Part shown: in pieces, positions 26,096 through 35,025 of the stretch
How positions within the stretch are numbered: the first letter of the stretch is position 1
Layout: every line of letters begins with the position of its first letter
DNA from: CAG-177 sp964587915
GTDB taxonomy: Bacteria > Bacillota > Clostridia > Oscillospirales > Acutalibacteraceae
Direction: 5' to 3'
Assembly: GCA_964587915.1 (NCBI GenBank)
Contig: CAZPMK010000003.1
Span: forward strand, 39,227-103,226
Length of the DNA stretch: 64,000 nt
Position numbers and translations under genes: made by a program
Notes under the pieces: model-generated
What the model saw: only the letters and a program-made list of their open reading frames with translations
The model's database searches: none
Told to the model about the DNA's origin: nothing

Positions 26096-26962
26096 TCACC
26101 CGTAAAAGGCAGAGGCATAATCCGCAGCATTCATTTTGACAGTTTTGAGAGTTCCCGTACTTCTGTCGCTGTGAACAAGAACGCCGTCGCTGAGAGTATG
26201 CATACGAATAAACGCCTCGTCGCCTCTTGCATTCACCCAATTTTCAACCTGAGAGGTCATGAGAGACGTACTCGGGAACACGCTTTCGTCAACGGAAAAG
26301 CTACCGCCGTCAAGCTCGGCACAATAGAGAAAAGCAAGCTCGCCCTGTTCGTTGAAGCCTGCGGCAAGTCTCGCCTTGCTCCCCTGTATGAGATACACTC
26401 CGTCTGCCGTCCTCGTAAATTCTATAAATTCCCTCGTTTGACCGTTTGTATCGCTGTCGGAAATATATATAAATCTGAACGAATCGTTCTTTTTGTCGTA
26501 CTCAACCGAATAGCTCCTTGTAAGCTCCTCGGAAACGAAGCGAAGATTGTATTCCTCTTCACCCTTGCTTGAAAATTCTATATCCGTTCCGCCGCTTTCG
26601 AGCTTGTAGGTTTCCTGTGCCTTTTCGTATGTCATGTCGGAATCAAAGAAATCCGTTATCGTCAGCAGATTTTTTGAAAACGGCTCAAAGGCGGTGAGGA
26701 TATAGTCCTCCGAAAGAAAATAATCCGCACCGTTTTCCGCCTTGACTGCGGCGTTATGCTGTTCTTCGATAATTTCCACCGTTGTGCAAACGGAATCAAT
26801 GACTGCCTCGAATCTCGAGCGGCAACCCAAATATGTTTTTTCGTCGTTCGTTATATTAAGCATACCCGCCTTTTGAATGACGGAGACGGGTTGTGTTTCT
26901 CCGCAGGAACAAAGGCAAAGAGCCAGCAACACTGCAAGAAGCAATGCCGTAATCTTTTTCAC
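26096..26962 (-). CDS. Putative lipoprotein of unknown function
   Basis: A 288-residue protein with a lipoprotein signal (KKITALLLAVLLALCLCSCG, lipobox cysteine about residue 20). The mature part has no domain I recognise; it is acidic and predicted mixed alpha-beta, with short motifs such as YFLSEDYILTAFEPFSKN. I start at the GTG at 26962, which follows GGAGTGATA. The first gene of the leftward group after the nrdR terminator. Its conserved position beside a tRNA editing protein gives no clear functional hint. Confidence 0.65.
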   Translation of the reverse strand: MKKITALLLAVLLALCLCSCGETQPVSVIQKAGMLNITNDEKTYLGCRSRFEAVIDSVCTTVEIIEEQHNAAVKAENGADYFLSEDYILTAFEPFSKNLLTITDFFDSDMTYEKAQETYKLESGGTDIEFSSKGEEEYNLRFVSEELTRSYSVEYDKKNDSFRFIYISDSDTNGQTREFIEFTRTADGVYLIQGSKARLAAGFNEQGELAFLYCAELDGGSFSVDESVFPSTSLMTSQVENWVNARGDEAFIRMHTLSDGVLVHSDRSTGTLKTVKMNAADYASAFYG

Positions 26963-26990
26963 ACTATCACTCCGTGTATCCCTGAAAATG

Positions 26991-27035
26991 CAAAAGGGAA
27001 CCGGACTCTGCACCAAAAAATGCAGAGCCGCTCCC
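26991..27035 (-). terminator. Terminator after nrdR
   Basis: On the minus strand GGGAGCGGCTCTGCA pairs with TGCAGAGTCCGGTTCCC around a TTTTTTGG loop, followed by TTTTG. It separates nrdR from the lipoprotein gene. Confidence 0.7.
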
Positions 27036-27048
27036 GTATGATTTGATT

Positions 27049-27504
27049 TTATTTTTCACTCAACAGCTTCGCAAGCTCGTCCATAAAGGTATTGATATCC
27101 TTGAACTGTCTGTAGACGGAAGCGAATCTTACATAGGCAACCTCGTCAAGGTCCTTGAGCCTGTCCATAGCCATTTCACCTATACGAACGGAGGTAACCT
27201 CACGGTCAAGCGAATTCTGCAATGCGGTTTCGATATCGTTCACCGCTTTCTCGATTTCTTCAAGAGGAACGGGGCGTTTTTCGCACGCTCTGAGCATTCC
27301 GTTAAACAGCTTGTTGCGGTCAAATACCTCTCTCGACTTATCCTTTTTTACAACGATTACGGGTACACTCTCGATAACCTCGTATGTTGTAAATCTTTTA
27401 CCGCAGTTTATACACTCTCTGCGGCGGCGTATGCGTTCGCCCTCATCGGTGGGTCTTGAGTCGATAACCTTGCTTTCTTCGCAAGAACAGTACGGGCATT
27501 TCAT
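27049..27504 (-). CDS. nrdR: Transcriptional repressor NrdR
   Basis: A 151-residue protein: a zinc ribbon MKCPYCSCEESKVIDSRPT with the second Cys pair in RRECINCGKRFTTYE, then an ATP-cone domain (about residues 50-140). NrdR senses dATP/ATP and represses ribonucleotide reductase operons through NrdR boxes. Length matches the family exactly. No nrd structural gene lies in the window. It has a strong promoter and its own terminator, so it is monocistronic. Confidence 0.96.
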   Translation of the reverse strand: MKCPYCSCEESKVIDSRPTDEGERIRRRRECINCGKRFTTYEVIESVPVIVVKKDKSREVFDRNKLFNGMLRACEKRPVPLEEIEKAVNDIETALQNSLDREVTSVRIGEMAMDRLKDLDEVAYVRFASVYRQFKDINTFMDELAKLLSEK

Positions 27505-27571
27505 GGCAGTAACACTCCTTTGAATTTTGCCGAATGAGTCATATTACGCTTCGGCTGCCGTTTCTTTTTTC

Positions 27572-27600
27572 AGTATATCAAAATTTGTCGAGCTTTTCAA
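27572..27600 (-). promoter_or_regulatory. Promoter for nrdR
   Basis: On the minus strand TTGAAA (27595-27600), 17-base spacer, TATACT (27572-27577), about 70 bases before the ATG. Confidence 0.65.
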
Positions 27601-27645
27601 GTGTATATCTGCAATTAAAATATGTCAATTGGCAAAATTTTTGAA

Positions 27646-27675
27646 TTGAACCGTACTGCCCGTTCAAAGTATAAT
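27646..27675 (+). promoter_or_regulatory. Promoter for the small membrane protein gene
   Basis: TTGAAC (27646-27651), 18-base spacer, TATAAT (27670-27675). It stands 20 bases before the ATG at 27696. Confidence 0.6.
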
Positions 27676-27695
27676 GTTTTTGAGGTGTTATTATT

Positions 27696-27947
27696 ATGAA
27701 AAGCATTATTGCAAAGCTCCACCCCGCCGCAAGGCTTATTATCACTCTCGGAGGACTTGCCACGGGAGGTATTCTCATTGCCTCTTGTGTTTTGTATTTC
27801 GGAGCAGGCAGTCTTTTTGAATATTGTCCCGCAATCGAGTTGAGTGAGCTTTTACTGACGGCGTCGAGGAGCATTGGTGTAATTGTGTGCGTGTGTGCTC
27901 TCGGGGCTGAATACCGCTGTAAGCAGTCAAAAAACGAGGACGGTTAA
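27696..27947 (+). CDS. Small two-helix membrane protein, unknown
   Basis: An 83-residue protein with two hydrophobic stretches: LIITLGGLATGGILIASCVL (about residues 15-34) and SIGVIVCVCALGAEY (about 59-73), the ends being polar. I do not recognise a family. A TGAGGTG ribosome site precedes the ATG, and a good promoter lies just upstream, which supports it as a real gene. It lies before the phosphopantetheinyl transferase gene, which has its own promoter. Confidence 0.6.
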   Translation: MKSIIAKLHPAARLIITLGGLATGGILIASCVLYFGAGSLFEYCPAIELSELLLTASRSIGVIVCVCALGAEYRCKQSKNEDG

Positions 27948-27957
27948 TAATTTTCTG

Positions 27958-27986
27958 TTTACATTCATTCCTGCTTATGATAAAAT
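27958..27986 (+). promoter_or_regulatory. Promoter for the PPTase-ABC genes
   Basis: TTTACA (27958-27963), 17-base spacer, TAAAAT (27981-27986), 35 bases before the ATG at 28022. Confidence 0.6.
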
Positions 27987-28021
27987 ATAAGCGATAAAAT
28001 TTCGGAACGGCGGGATGCAAA

Positions 28022-28633
28022 ATGAAGCTGTCTTTTATCAATATAAATGATGTATCGGACCGTGAAATCGACGAATGGACGGCGGAGCTTTCCGAAAAAA
28101 AGCGTGAGTCGATATCCCGAATGCAACAGCCGCAAAAAGCAAGGCTTCGCATTGCCGCCGATGCTCTTTGCCGCAGGGCGGTTGCCGCCGAAACGGGAAT
28201 ATCCCCCCGTGATGTTGTGTTCGGTGAAAATCCTTACGGGAAGCCCGAAACAAACGGTGTCAGCTTCAGTGTAAGTCACAGCGGAAGCATTGCCGTTTGT
28301 GCCGTATCGGAATACCCGATAGGTGTGGATACGGAGGAAATCCGTTCTGTCCGTCCCGAGGTTGCAAAAAGATTCGCCTGTGATGACGAGCTTATGTATA
28401 TCGGTAACAGCTCCGTTCGTCTTCTTGAAATTTGGACATTAAAAGAAGCGTACTTCAAATGTATCGGAACGGGACTCGGCTCGGATATAAAAAGCGTTTC
28501 CTTTACAGTTACCGACAGCGGTATTATTTGTTCAAAGGACGGCTTTAAGTGCCGTTTTGTAAAAATCGCCGACGGATATATTTGCGCCGTTTGCGAAAAG
28601 CTCAGAGAGGATGACAAGCATGCTCAGCATTGA
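28022..28633 (+). CDS. 4'-phosphopantetheinyl transferase (Sfp-like)
   Basis: A 203-residue enzyme of the Sfp superfamily. It has FSVSHSGSIAVCAVS, PIGVDTEEI with the Mg-binding Asp and Glu, and IWTLKEAYFKCIGTGL with the catalytic Lys-Glu. It moves phosphopantetheine from coenzyme A to carrier proteins. No carrier-protein, NRPS, PKS or fatty-acid gene is in the window, so the target is elsewhere. Its 3' end overlaps the ABC transporter gene by 14 bases, so the three genes form one unit. Confidence 0.9.
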   Translation: MKLSFININDVSDREIDEWTAELSEKKRESISRMQQPQKARLRIAADALCRRAVAAETGISPRDVVFGENPYGKPETNGVSFSVSHSGSIAVCAVSEYPIGVDTEEIRSVRPEVAKRFACDDELMYIGNSSVRLLEIWTLKEAYFKCIGTGLGSDIKSVSFTVTDSGIICSKDGFKCRFVKIADGYICAVCEKLREDDKHAQH

Positions 28634-29327
28634 CAGACTTACCAAAACCTACACAGACAAAAAGGCGGTGGACGACCTTTCTCTGCACATTGCCGCAGGT
28701 GAAATCTACGGCTTTATAGGGCACAACGGTGCGGGCAAAACCACAACTCTTAAATCCGTTGCGGGCATACAGAGCTTTGATTCGGGAGAGATAAAAATCT
28801 GCGGTATCTCGATAAAGGATGACCCCATTGCCTGCAAAAAACAGATGGCGTACATCCCCGACAATCCCGATATTTATGATTATATGACAGGCATAAAATA
28901 CTTGAATTTCATTGCGGATATTTTCGGTATCGGTTCAAAGGAAAGGCTTGAACGCATACACAAATATGCCGATATGTTTGAGCTTACCGCAAGTCTTGCC
29001 GAGCCCGTTGCCGCATATTCGCACGGCATGAAGCAAAAGCTCTCCGTAATTTCCGCATGGATTCATGAGCCAAAGCTCATTATCATGGACGAACCGTTCG
29101 TCGGTCTTGATCCAAAGGCGGCACATCTTCTCAAGGGTATGATGCGTGAAGTCTGCGACAACGGCGGAGCGATATTCTTCTCCACCCATGTTCTCGAGGT
29201 TGCAGAAAAGCTCTGCGACAAGGTTGCCATAATCAAAAACGGCAAGCTGATTAAATCGGGAACAACGGAGCAGGTAAAGGGCGACGACTCTCTTGAAGAG
29301 GTATTCCTCGAATTGGAGGCGGAATGA
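28620..29327 (+). CDS. ABC transporter ATP-binding protein
   Basis: A 235-residue ATPase with Walker A GFIGHNGAGKTTTLKSVAGI (about residues 32-51), signature VAAYSHGMKQKLSVISAWIH, Walker B LIIMDEPFVGLD and switch histidine in FFSTHVLEVAEKL. It is of the drug/lipid-exporter (ABC-2 or CcmA-like) class. I start at the ATG at 28620, with AGAGAGG nine bases upstream; an ATG at 28611 is an alternative. It overlaps the downstream permease by 4 bases (ATGA). Confidence 0.92.
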   Translation: MLSIDRLTKTYTDKKAVDDLSLHIAAGEIYGFIGHNGAGKTTTLKSVAGIQSFDSGEIKICGISIKDDPIACKKQMAYIPDNPDIYDYMTGIKYLNFIADIFGIGSKERLERIHKYADMFELTASLAEPVAAYSHGMKQKLSVISAWIHEPKLIIMDEPFVGLDPKAAHLLKGMMREVCDNGGAIFFSTHVLEVAEKLCDKVAIIKNGKLIKSGTTEQVKGDDSLEEVFLELEAE

Positions 29328-30925
29328 TGCTTAAAACTCTGCTTCGCAAACAAATGACGGAAATATTCCGCAGCTATTTTTATAACTTTAAGAAAAACGA
29401 AAAGCGTTCTGCGGCATCGACCGCCATGCTCATTGTAATGTATGTGATTATAATGGTTGTTTTTCTCGGCGGAACATTCACTTTCCTGTCCATGACAATG
29501 TGTACGGGTATGCTTAATGCCGATGCGGGCTGGCTGTATTTTGCCGTTATGGGAATTATATCCATAGCTCTCGGAGCATTCGGAAGCGTATTCAACACAT
29601 ATTCGAGCCTTTATATTTCAAAGGACAACGATCTGCTTTTATCTCTCCCGATTCCCGTGAAATATATAATTATCTCACGCCTTTTGAGCGTTTACATTCT
29701 CGGCGCAATGTATTCTCTTGTCGTAATACTCCCCGCCTGTGTCGTCTATTGGATTTTTGCTTCTCCCGATATCGTGACAATTCTCTGTTCCCTGCTTTTT
29801 GCTTTTTTGATTACGCTGACGGTTTTGATTCTTTCCTGCGTTCTCGGCAGAGTTGTTGCAAAAATCAGCGTGAAGCTCAAAAACAGAAGCCTCGTTGCAG
29901 TCCTCGCTTCGCTCGCTTTTATTGCGATATATTGTTTTGTTTATTATAAAGCACAGACACTTATCTCAAATCTTATCGCAAATGCCGCAATATACGGAGA
30001 AAAGGTCAAGACCACGGCATATCCTCTGTATCTTTTCGGCAGAGTCGGAGAGGGAGACCCGATTGCCGTGCTTGCCGTAACCGGCGTTGTTGCCCTGCTT
30101 TCGGTTCTCACATGGTGTTTGCTTTCGCACAGCTTTACCGAGCTTGCCGCCGCAAGCGGAAAAACGGCAAAGAAAAAGTACAGTGAAAAATCCGTAAAAG
30201 TAAAAAGCGTTTCCTCCGCTCTGCTTTATAAAGAGCTTCGCCGTTTTCTTGCAAGCCCGAATTACATACTCAACAGCGGTATGGGTGCAATTATCATGCC
30301 GATAGCGGGAATTGTTCTTCTGATAAAGGGCAATACTCTTTCATCGTTGTTGCCCGCCGTTCTCGGCGATTATTACGGTCTGCTTCCTGCAATCGTTTTT
30401 GTTGCCGTTACGATGCTTCTTTCCATGGTACTTACTGCGGCACCGTCCGTATCACTCGAGGGAAAAACGGTTTGGCTTTCTCAGTCACTCCCCGTTACAC
30501 CTTGGGAGATACTCCGTGCAAAGCTCCGCTTGCATATTTTGCTCGGCGGAATATCGTCACTTTTCTGTGCCGTCTGTGCCGTTGTTGCACTTCGCATTCC
30601 GCTTTTGCAGGCTTTGCTTATAATTCTTGCCGTTGCTTCGGCGGCGGTATTCTCGGCACTTTTCAACCTGTGTCTCGGCGTAAGGATGCCGAATCTCGAA
30701 TGGACAAATGAAATTGCACCGATAAAGCAAAGTGCTCCGACAATGCTTTCAATGTTCGGAATGTGGGCATATTCCGCTCTGTCCTCTCTGCCCCTGCTGA
30801 TACCCGCCGCGGCTTCACACATCGAGATTTATCTTGCATCGGCATCGGCGGCAACGGCAATAATTTCTTTTTTCCTCTTCTCTTGGTGTAAAAAGAAAGG
30901 CAGTGCCCTGTTCTCACAGCTTTGA
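29324..30925 (+). CDS. ABC transporter permease (ABC-2 type exporter)
   Basis: A 533-residue membrane protein with about 12 hydrophobic helices and a central basic loop around residue 290 (KKYSEKSVKVKS). It has no periplasmic binding or ATPase domain and is immediately coupled to the ATPase. Such large single-chain permeases usually work as exporters of lipids, peptides or antibiotics; substrate unknown. A bidirectional terminator follows, facing the convergent histidine kinase gene. Confidence 0.83.
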   Translation: MMLKTLLRKQMTEIFRSYFYNFKKNEKRSAASTAMLIVMYVIIMVVFLGGTFTFLSMTMCTGMLNADAGWLYFAVMGIISIALGAFGSVFNTYSSLYISKDNDLLLSLPIPVKYIIISRLLSVYILGAMYSLVVILPACVVYWIFASPDIVTILCSLLFAFLITLTVLILSCVLGRVVAKISVKLKNRSLVAVLASLAFIAIYCFVYYKAQTLISNLIANAAIYGEKVKTTAYPLYLFGRVGEGDPIAVLAVTGVVALLSVLTWCLLSHSFTELAAASGKTAKKKYSEKSVKVKSVSSALLYKELRRFLASPNYILNSGMGAIIMPIAGIVLLIKGNTLSSLLPAVLGDYYGLLPAIVFVAVTMLLSMVLTAAPSVSLEGKTVWLSQSLPVTPWEILRAKLRLHILLGGISSLFCAVCAVVALRIPLLQALLIILAVASAAVFSALFNLCLGVRMPNLEWTNEIAPIKQSAPTMLSMFGMWAYSALSSLPLLIPAAASHIEIYLASASAATAIISFFLFSWCKKKGSALFSQL

Positions 30926-30949
30926 TTTGTCACAATTTTACATAAAATT

Positions 30950-30987
30950 ATCCGCATCGCAGTCAAGCTCTGCAATGCGGATTTTTA
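30950..30987. terminator. Bidirectional terminator between ABC permease and histidine kinase
   Basis: ATCCGCATCGCAG and CTGCAATGCGGAT form a 13-bp stem with one mismatch; TTTTTATTATT follows on the plus strand and AATTTT on the minus strand. Confidence 0.8.
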
Positions 30988-32577
30988 TTATTCGATTGTC
31001 GGTATTGAAACGGTAAATATCGAGCCCTCGCCGAGCTTTGACTCCGCCTGTATGCTTCCGTCGTGGAGCTTTACGATTTGCTTTACAAGTGAAAGTCCGA
31101 GACCGAAGCCCTCGCTGCTTCTTGATGCATCGGCTCTGAAAAATCTGTCCCAAATTTTCGGAAGATCCTGCTGTGAAATTCCCGTTCCGTTATCCTTTAC
31201 TTCCAAAACAGCATTACCGTTTTCTTTTTTCAAGGTGACAAGTGTTTCGCCGCTTTCTTTTCCGTAGCGTATTGAATTTGATACAAGATTTTCGAGCACC
31301 CGAATTATGAGCATACGGTCGGCATTTATTATGATTCCGTCTTGGATTTCGCATTTCAGCGTTATGCCTTTTTCGGTTTTGTATGAAGCACAAAGCTCCT
31401 TTGCAAGCTCGCTGAAATTCACACTTTCACGTTTTATTCTGCCCTGCTCCGCTCTTGAAACGGCAAGCAATGCATTGACGAGCCGTGCCATTTTTTCGTT
31501 CTGCTCATTGACGCAATTGAGTGCTTCGAGCCTGTCCTGCTCATCGGCATTCTCTCCGAGAGCATATTCGCATTCGGCTTTGATTACGGCAAGCGGCGTT
31601 CGCAGCTCATGGGAGGCATCGGAGGAAAAACGCTTTTCGGTTTCAAATGAATCCTCGAGCCGTTCGAGCATTCCGTTAAAGGTCAGCGTAAGGTCACGGA
31701 TTTCGGCGGAGGCATCGGGTATTTCTATTCTTCTTGACAAATCGCTTCCCGAGTTTATTTCTCTTGCGGAATCGGTTATCCGTTCAACGGGGCGAATCGT
31801 TCTTTTTGCAAGGATATACGAGCCTGCCGCCGCCAAAATCAAGAGTACCGGCAGAAGGTATATTATTATTCTTTCGAGCGTTCCGAAAGTACTTTTTGCC
31901 GTATCGGCAGAATATATCCCCCTCACCCAGACCGAGGGATACAGCGGCTCTTCACATACGAATCGAACGGAGAACACCTGCCTGTTGCTGTATGCAGGGA
32001 GCTTGACACTTAAAATGTTGGCTTCCTCTCGCGAGATTCCCGCGTGCTCAAGTGCAACGGCAACCGCCTCATCGCTGCTTATCCCCGAATCAAAATGTAT
32101 CGGAGAATATGCAGTCGCTTCAAGGGTATCCTTTTCCGCAACATCCGCTTCGTATTTGAGAATTTTGCCGGAAATGACATCAATTTCATATTCGTACTTG
32201 ATAAAATCGAGCCTTGTATCGTAGATGTAATATTCTTTGCCATCGATATTACGCTTCTTTATCTCACCCGCCGAAAATTCATCGCTTACGGCAAGCTGCT
32301 TCGGGGTTTCGCCGTCTATAAATTCAAATGTATCGGAATAGACATCACAGTACACTCCGCCCGAAAAGAACGCAAAATCCTCCTCGATTTCAAAAATTCC
32401 GTTTTTATATTCGATTTCATCAACATTTCTTTCGACCGCCTTTATCAGCTCACGCTGAGTATTTGAATCGGTCACGCTCCGACCCGTAAGCAAAAGTCCC
32501 GAGAGACTCAAAGCGGTAACGGCGGCAATGAGAACGGTGGTCAAGGCGGCAGTTTTTATCTTGAATGACAGCTTCAT
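30988..32577 (-). CDS. Sensor histidine kinase
   Basis: A 529-residue membrane sensor. Order: membrane helix (residues about 7-27), an extracytoplasmic sensor of about 220 residues, a second helix (IIYLLPVLLILAAAGSYILA), HAMP, then DHp with SSDASHELRTPLAVIKAE (phosphorylated His) and an ATPase with NLVSNSIRYG, VKDNGTGIS and GFGLGLSLVKQIV. I start at the ATG at 32577 after GGAGGAATAAA. It follows the response regulator by 1 base. Being convergent with the ABC exporter, it could regulate it, but that is inference. Confidence 0.92.
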   Translation of the reverse strand: MKLSFKIKTAALTTVLIAAVTALSLSGLLLTGRSVTDSNTQRELIKAVERNVDEIEYKNGIFEIEEDFAFFSGGVYCDVYSDTFEFIDGETPKQLAVSDEFSAGEIKKRNIDGKEYYIYDTRLDFIKYEYEIDVISGKILKYEADVAEKDTLEATAYSPIHFDSGISSDEAVAVALEHAGISREEANILSVKLPAYSNRQVFSVRFVCEEPLYPSVWVRGIYSADTAKSTFGTLERIIIYLLPVLLILAAAGSYILAKRTIRPVERITDSAREINSGSDLSRRIEIPDASAEIRDLTLTFNGMLERLEDSFETEKRFSSDASHELRTPLAVIKAECEYALGENADEQDRLEALNCVNEQNEKMARLVNALLAVSRAEQGRIKRESVNFSELAKELCASYKTEKGITLKCEIQDGIIINADRMLIIRVLENLVSNSIRYGKESGETLVTLKKENGNAVLEVKDNGTGISQQDLPKIWDRFFRADASRSSEGFGLGLSLVKQIVKLHDGSIQAESKLGEGSIFTVSIPTIE

Positions 32578-32578
32578 T

Positions 32579-33250
32579 TTATTCCTCCCTGAAAACATAT
32601 CCGACACCTCTCACGGTGTGAATCAGCTTCTTTTCAAAGCCGTCATCGAGTTTTTTACGCAAATAACGAATGTACACGTCAACAACGTTTGTGCCGCCCT
32701 CGTAGTCATAATTCCATATGTGATCCTCGATTTTTTCACGACTGAGGACAATTCCTTTGTTGAGCACAAGATAACGCAGAAGCTCATATTCCTTTGCAGA
32801 GAGGGATATTTCCTTTCCTGCACGGCGAGCGGTGTGGGAAGCGGTATCAAGCTCAAAATCTGCCGCAGTAATAAGGCTTGTTTTGCCGCCCGAATGCTTG
32901 CGTATGACCACTCTTATTCTTGCCAGAAGCTCCGCAAAGGAAAACGGCTTTATCAAATAGTCATCCGCTCCGATATCAAGTCCGTGTACCCTGTCCTCGA
33001 TATCATCCCTTGCTGTAAGAAAAATTACGGGTGTTTCGTTTCCCTCGGCTCTGAGCTTTTTAACGACCTCAAAGCCGTCGAGCTTCGGCATCATTACATC
33101 GAGAACGGCGGCGTCGTACTCCGTCATTCTCAAAAAATCGTATGCCTGCTCACCGTCAAAGCAGCAATCAACGCTGTAGCCCGATGCGGTAAGCTGTTTA
33201 TTTATGATGCGGTTAAGACTTCTTTCATCCTCTGCGATTAAAATTCTCAT
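32579..33250 (-). CDS. OmpR/PhoB-type response regulator
   Basis: A 223-residue regulator: receiver domain MRILIAEDERSLNRI, phospho-acceptor in AAVLDVMMPKLDGFEV, KPFSFAELLARI with the conserved Lys, then a winged-helix DNA-binding domain ending YIRYLRKKLDDGF and TVRGVGYVF. I start at the ATG at 33250, after CGGAGGCGAAAGC; a longer frame upstream is non-genic and crosses the promoter. Operon with the kinase downstream. Confidence 0.95.
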   Translation of the reverse strand: MRILIAEDERSLNRIINKQLTASGYSVDCCFDGEQAYDFLRMTEYDAAVLDVMMPKLDGFEVVKKLRAEGNETPVIFLTARDDIEDRVHGLDIGADDYLIKPFSFAELLARIRVVIRKHSGGKTSLITAADFELDTASHTARRAGKEISLSAKEYELLRYLVLNKGIVLSREKIEDHIWNYDYEGGTNVVDVYIRYLRKKLDDGFEKKLIHTVRGVGYVFREE

Positions 33251-33278
33251 GCTTTCGCCTCCGATACGATTATACATT

Positions 33279-33307
33279 ATTATACATTCATGATTATAAA
33301 ATGTAAA
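33279..33307 (-). promoter_or_regulatory. Promoter for the two-component system
   Basis: On the minus strand TTTACA (33302-33307), 17-base spacer, TATAAT (33279-33284), with a second TATAAT 10 bases on (33269-33274). Confidence 0.7.
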
Positions 33308-33332
33308 GATTAAAGAAAAATTAGAATTTCTA

Positions 33333-33361
33333 TTTACATATTTTTCAAGCTGTGTTAAAAT
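33333..33361 (+). promoter_or_regulatory. Promoter for the phosphatase-superfamily gene
   Basis: TTTACA (33333-33338), 17-base spacer, TAAAAT (33356-33361), divergent from the two-component promoter 25 bases away. Confidence 0.65.
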
Positions 33362-33394
33362 TAGACCACAAACCAATGAAAGGGTTGAAGAAAT

Positions 33395-34201
33395 ATGATG
33401 GAAGATATCAGAGGTTCTTTGAGAATCACGCAAACCTGCCGCACCGTAACCGAGCTTATGGGCTTTGACGCTCCGGAAGCCGCAGACTGTGCAAATCCCA
33501 TGGTAATCAATGCCGCCAATAAATTTTTCGGCGGTGAAAAGGTTGAAAGAGCGTTGCTCTATAATCCCGATGCCGTCGGACTTTGGTTATACATTAAATA
33601 TACCGAAATGTTTACGGACACCGTCAGCCGTTCATCAATGGCTCTGCCCGTTAAGTGCGTAATGCCGAGCGTTACCCCCGTTTGCTTTGCTTCAATGTAC
33701 ACGGGCATCGTCCCCGAAAAGCACGGCATAATGAAATACGTTAAGCCCGTTCTCACGGTTGAAACTCTTTTTGACAGTGCAATAGCCGCAGGCAAAAAGC
33801 CGATAATCATTTCAACTGAGGGCGACAGCATTTCTAAAATATTCCTTGAACGCAACATGGATTACATAATCTGTGACACTCCCGACGAATGCAATATGCA
33901 CGCCGAACGCATAATGCGTGAAGACAAGCACGATATCGTTGTTGTATACAACGGAAATTATGACGGCACCATGCACCGTTGGGGTCCCGAGCATGAAGAA
34001 TCCCTTGCCGCTCTCACTCACAATGTCAACGCCTACGCTCATCTCCATGACGTTGCCGAGGAAGCATGGGCTGGTCATCGCCGTATTTGTGCATTTTTGC
34101 CCGATCACGGCTGTCATGAAATCGACGGCGGCTGCGGCGGTCACGGTCTCGACATGGCGGAGGATATGAACATAATCCACTTCTACGATTTCGGTAAATA
34201 A
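33395..34201 (+). CDS. Alkaline-phosphatase-superfamily (type I phosphodiesterase-like) protein
   Basis: A 268-residue protein with no signal peptide. MPSVTPVCFASMYTG has the position of the nucleophilic Thr/Ser of nucleotide pyrophosphatase/phosphodiesterases. NGNYDGTMHRWGPEHEE and FLPDHGCHEIDGGCGGHG supply the Asp/His metal ligands. It is shorter than usual (380 or more), suggesting a minimal core. Substrate unknown. AAAGGG precedes the ATG. The next gene, a secreted CHAP-like protein, follows after 12 bases; the pair is divergent from the two-component system. Confidence 0.75.
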   Translation: MMEDIRGSLRITQTCRTVTELMGFDAPEAADCANPMVINAANKFFGGEKVERALLYNPDAVGLWLYIKYTEMFTDTVSRSSMALPVKCVMPSVTPVCFASMYTGIVPEKHGIMKYVKPVLTVETLFDSAIAAGKKPIIISTEGDSISKIFLERNMDYIICDTPDECNMHAERIMREDKHDIVVVYNGNYDGTMHRWGPEHEESLAALTHNVNAYAHLHDVAEEAWAGHRRICAFLPDHGCHEIDGGCGGHGLDMAEDMNIIHFYDFGK

Positions 34202-34213
34202 CAGGAGAAAATC

Positions 34214-34990
34214 ATGAACAAAAGTCTATCCGTTAAAATTCTTTCGATAGTCCTTGCCGTCATAACCGTATTTTCGGCGTTGACGGTCGGTGTATCTGCT
34301 TTTCCGAATCCGTTTTCCCGTTCGCTGACAAAGGAACAGGAGGAAATAAGAGCCGCCGTTGCAAATGAGGTTGTTGATATTGCAAAAGCGCAAAAGGGAT
34401 ATTACGACAGCAACATCAACAAATTCACCTCATGGTACTACGGCTTTGACACCGATGCTTATTGGTGCTCCATATTTGTTTCGTGGTGTGCGGGTCAAGC
34501 GGGAGCTTTGGGCACTGCCGTTCCCAAGCGTGCCGCCTGCTCGTCCATGAAAAAATGGTTTGAGGATAAAGGCAGATTTTATCCTGCCGACAGCGACTAC
34601 GTTCCGCAAAAGGGTGATATTGTATTTTTGAACACGGCGGTTGACGGTACAGACGACATTCACCATGTTGAAATCGTCACGCAGAGCGGTTTTATCGTCA
34701 AAAAGGGCGTGAAGAATGTTAAATGTATCGGAGGCAACACCTCGGATATCAATTACAACGGCTCCGAATATGTTACCGAAAAGGTGCGTCCCGTAAACGG
34801 CTCAAGGGCGGCGGTCGTCGGATATGCTCATCCGTCATATGAAAAAAGCAGCGGCCTTATTGCAAATATATATACGGATTCATATAATTCCGCTCCCGCA
34901 TTTTTCAGATATATTTCGGCAAAGATGCTTGAAATGCTGTATCGGATAGAAACTTTCTTCTCCATGTCTTTGTTCCCGATAAGTCAATAA
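34214..34990 (+). CDS. Secreted CHAP-like (cysteine-histidine) peptidase/amidase
   Basis: A 258-residue secreted protein. A Sec signal peptide (VKILSIVLAVITVFSALTVG) is cut after SAF. The catalytic pattern is AYWCSIFVSWCAGQAGALG (Cys), VPQKGDIVFLNTA and IHHVEIVTQSG (His), the CHAP-type arrangement used by cell-wall amidases and endopeptidases. The last 30 residues (FFRYISAKMLEMLYRI and following) form a hydrophobic, aromatic helix resembling the tails of two other secreted proteins in the window. It probably acts on peptidoglycan. Confidence 0.8.
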   Translation: MNKSLSVKILSIVLAVITVFSALTVGVSAFPNPFSRSLTKEQEEIRAAVANEVVDIAKAQKGYYDSNINKFTSWYYGFDTDAYWCSIFVSWCAGQAGALGTAVPKRAACSSMKKWFEDKGRFYPADSDYVPQKGDIVFLNTAVDGTDDIHHVEIVTQSGFIVKKGVKNVKCIGGNTSDINYNGSEYVTEKVRPVNGSRAAVVGYAHPSYEKSSGLIANIYTDSYNSAPAFFRYISAKMLEMLYRIETFFSMSLFPISQ

Positions 34991-34995
34991 GTCTT

Positions 34996-35023
34996 GCAGC
35001 CTCCAAAAACGGAGGCTGCTTTT
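34996..35023 (+). terminator. Terminator after the CHAP-like gene
   Basis: GCAGCCTCC, loop AAAAAC, GGAGGCTGC, then TTTTG. Perfect 9-bp stem. Confidence 0.85.
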
Positions 35024-35025
35024 GT

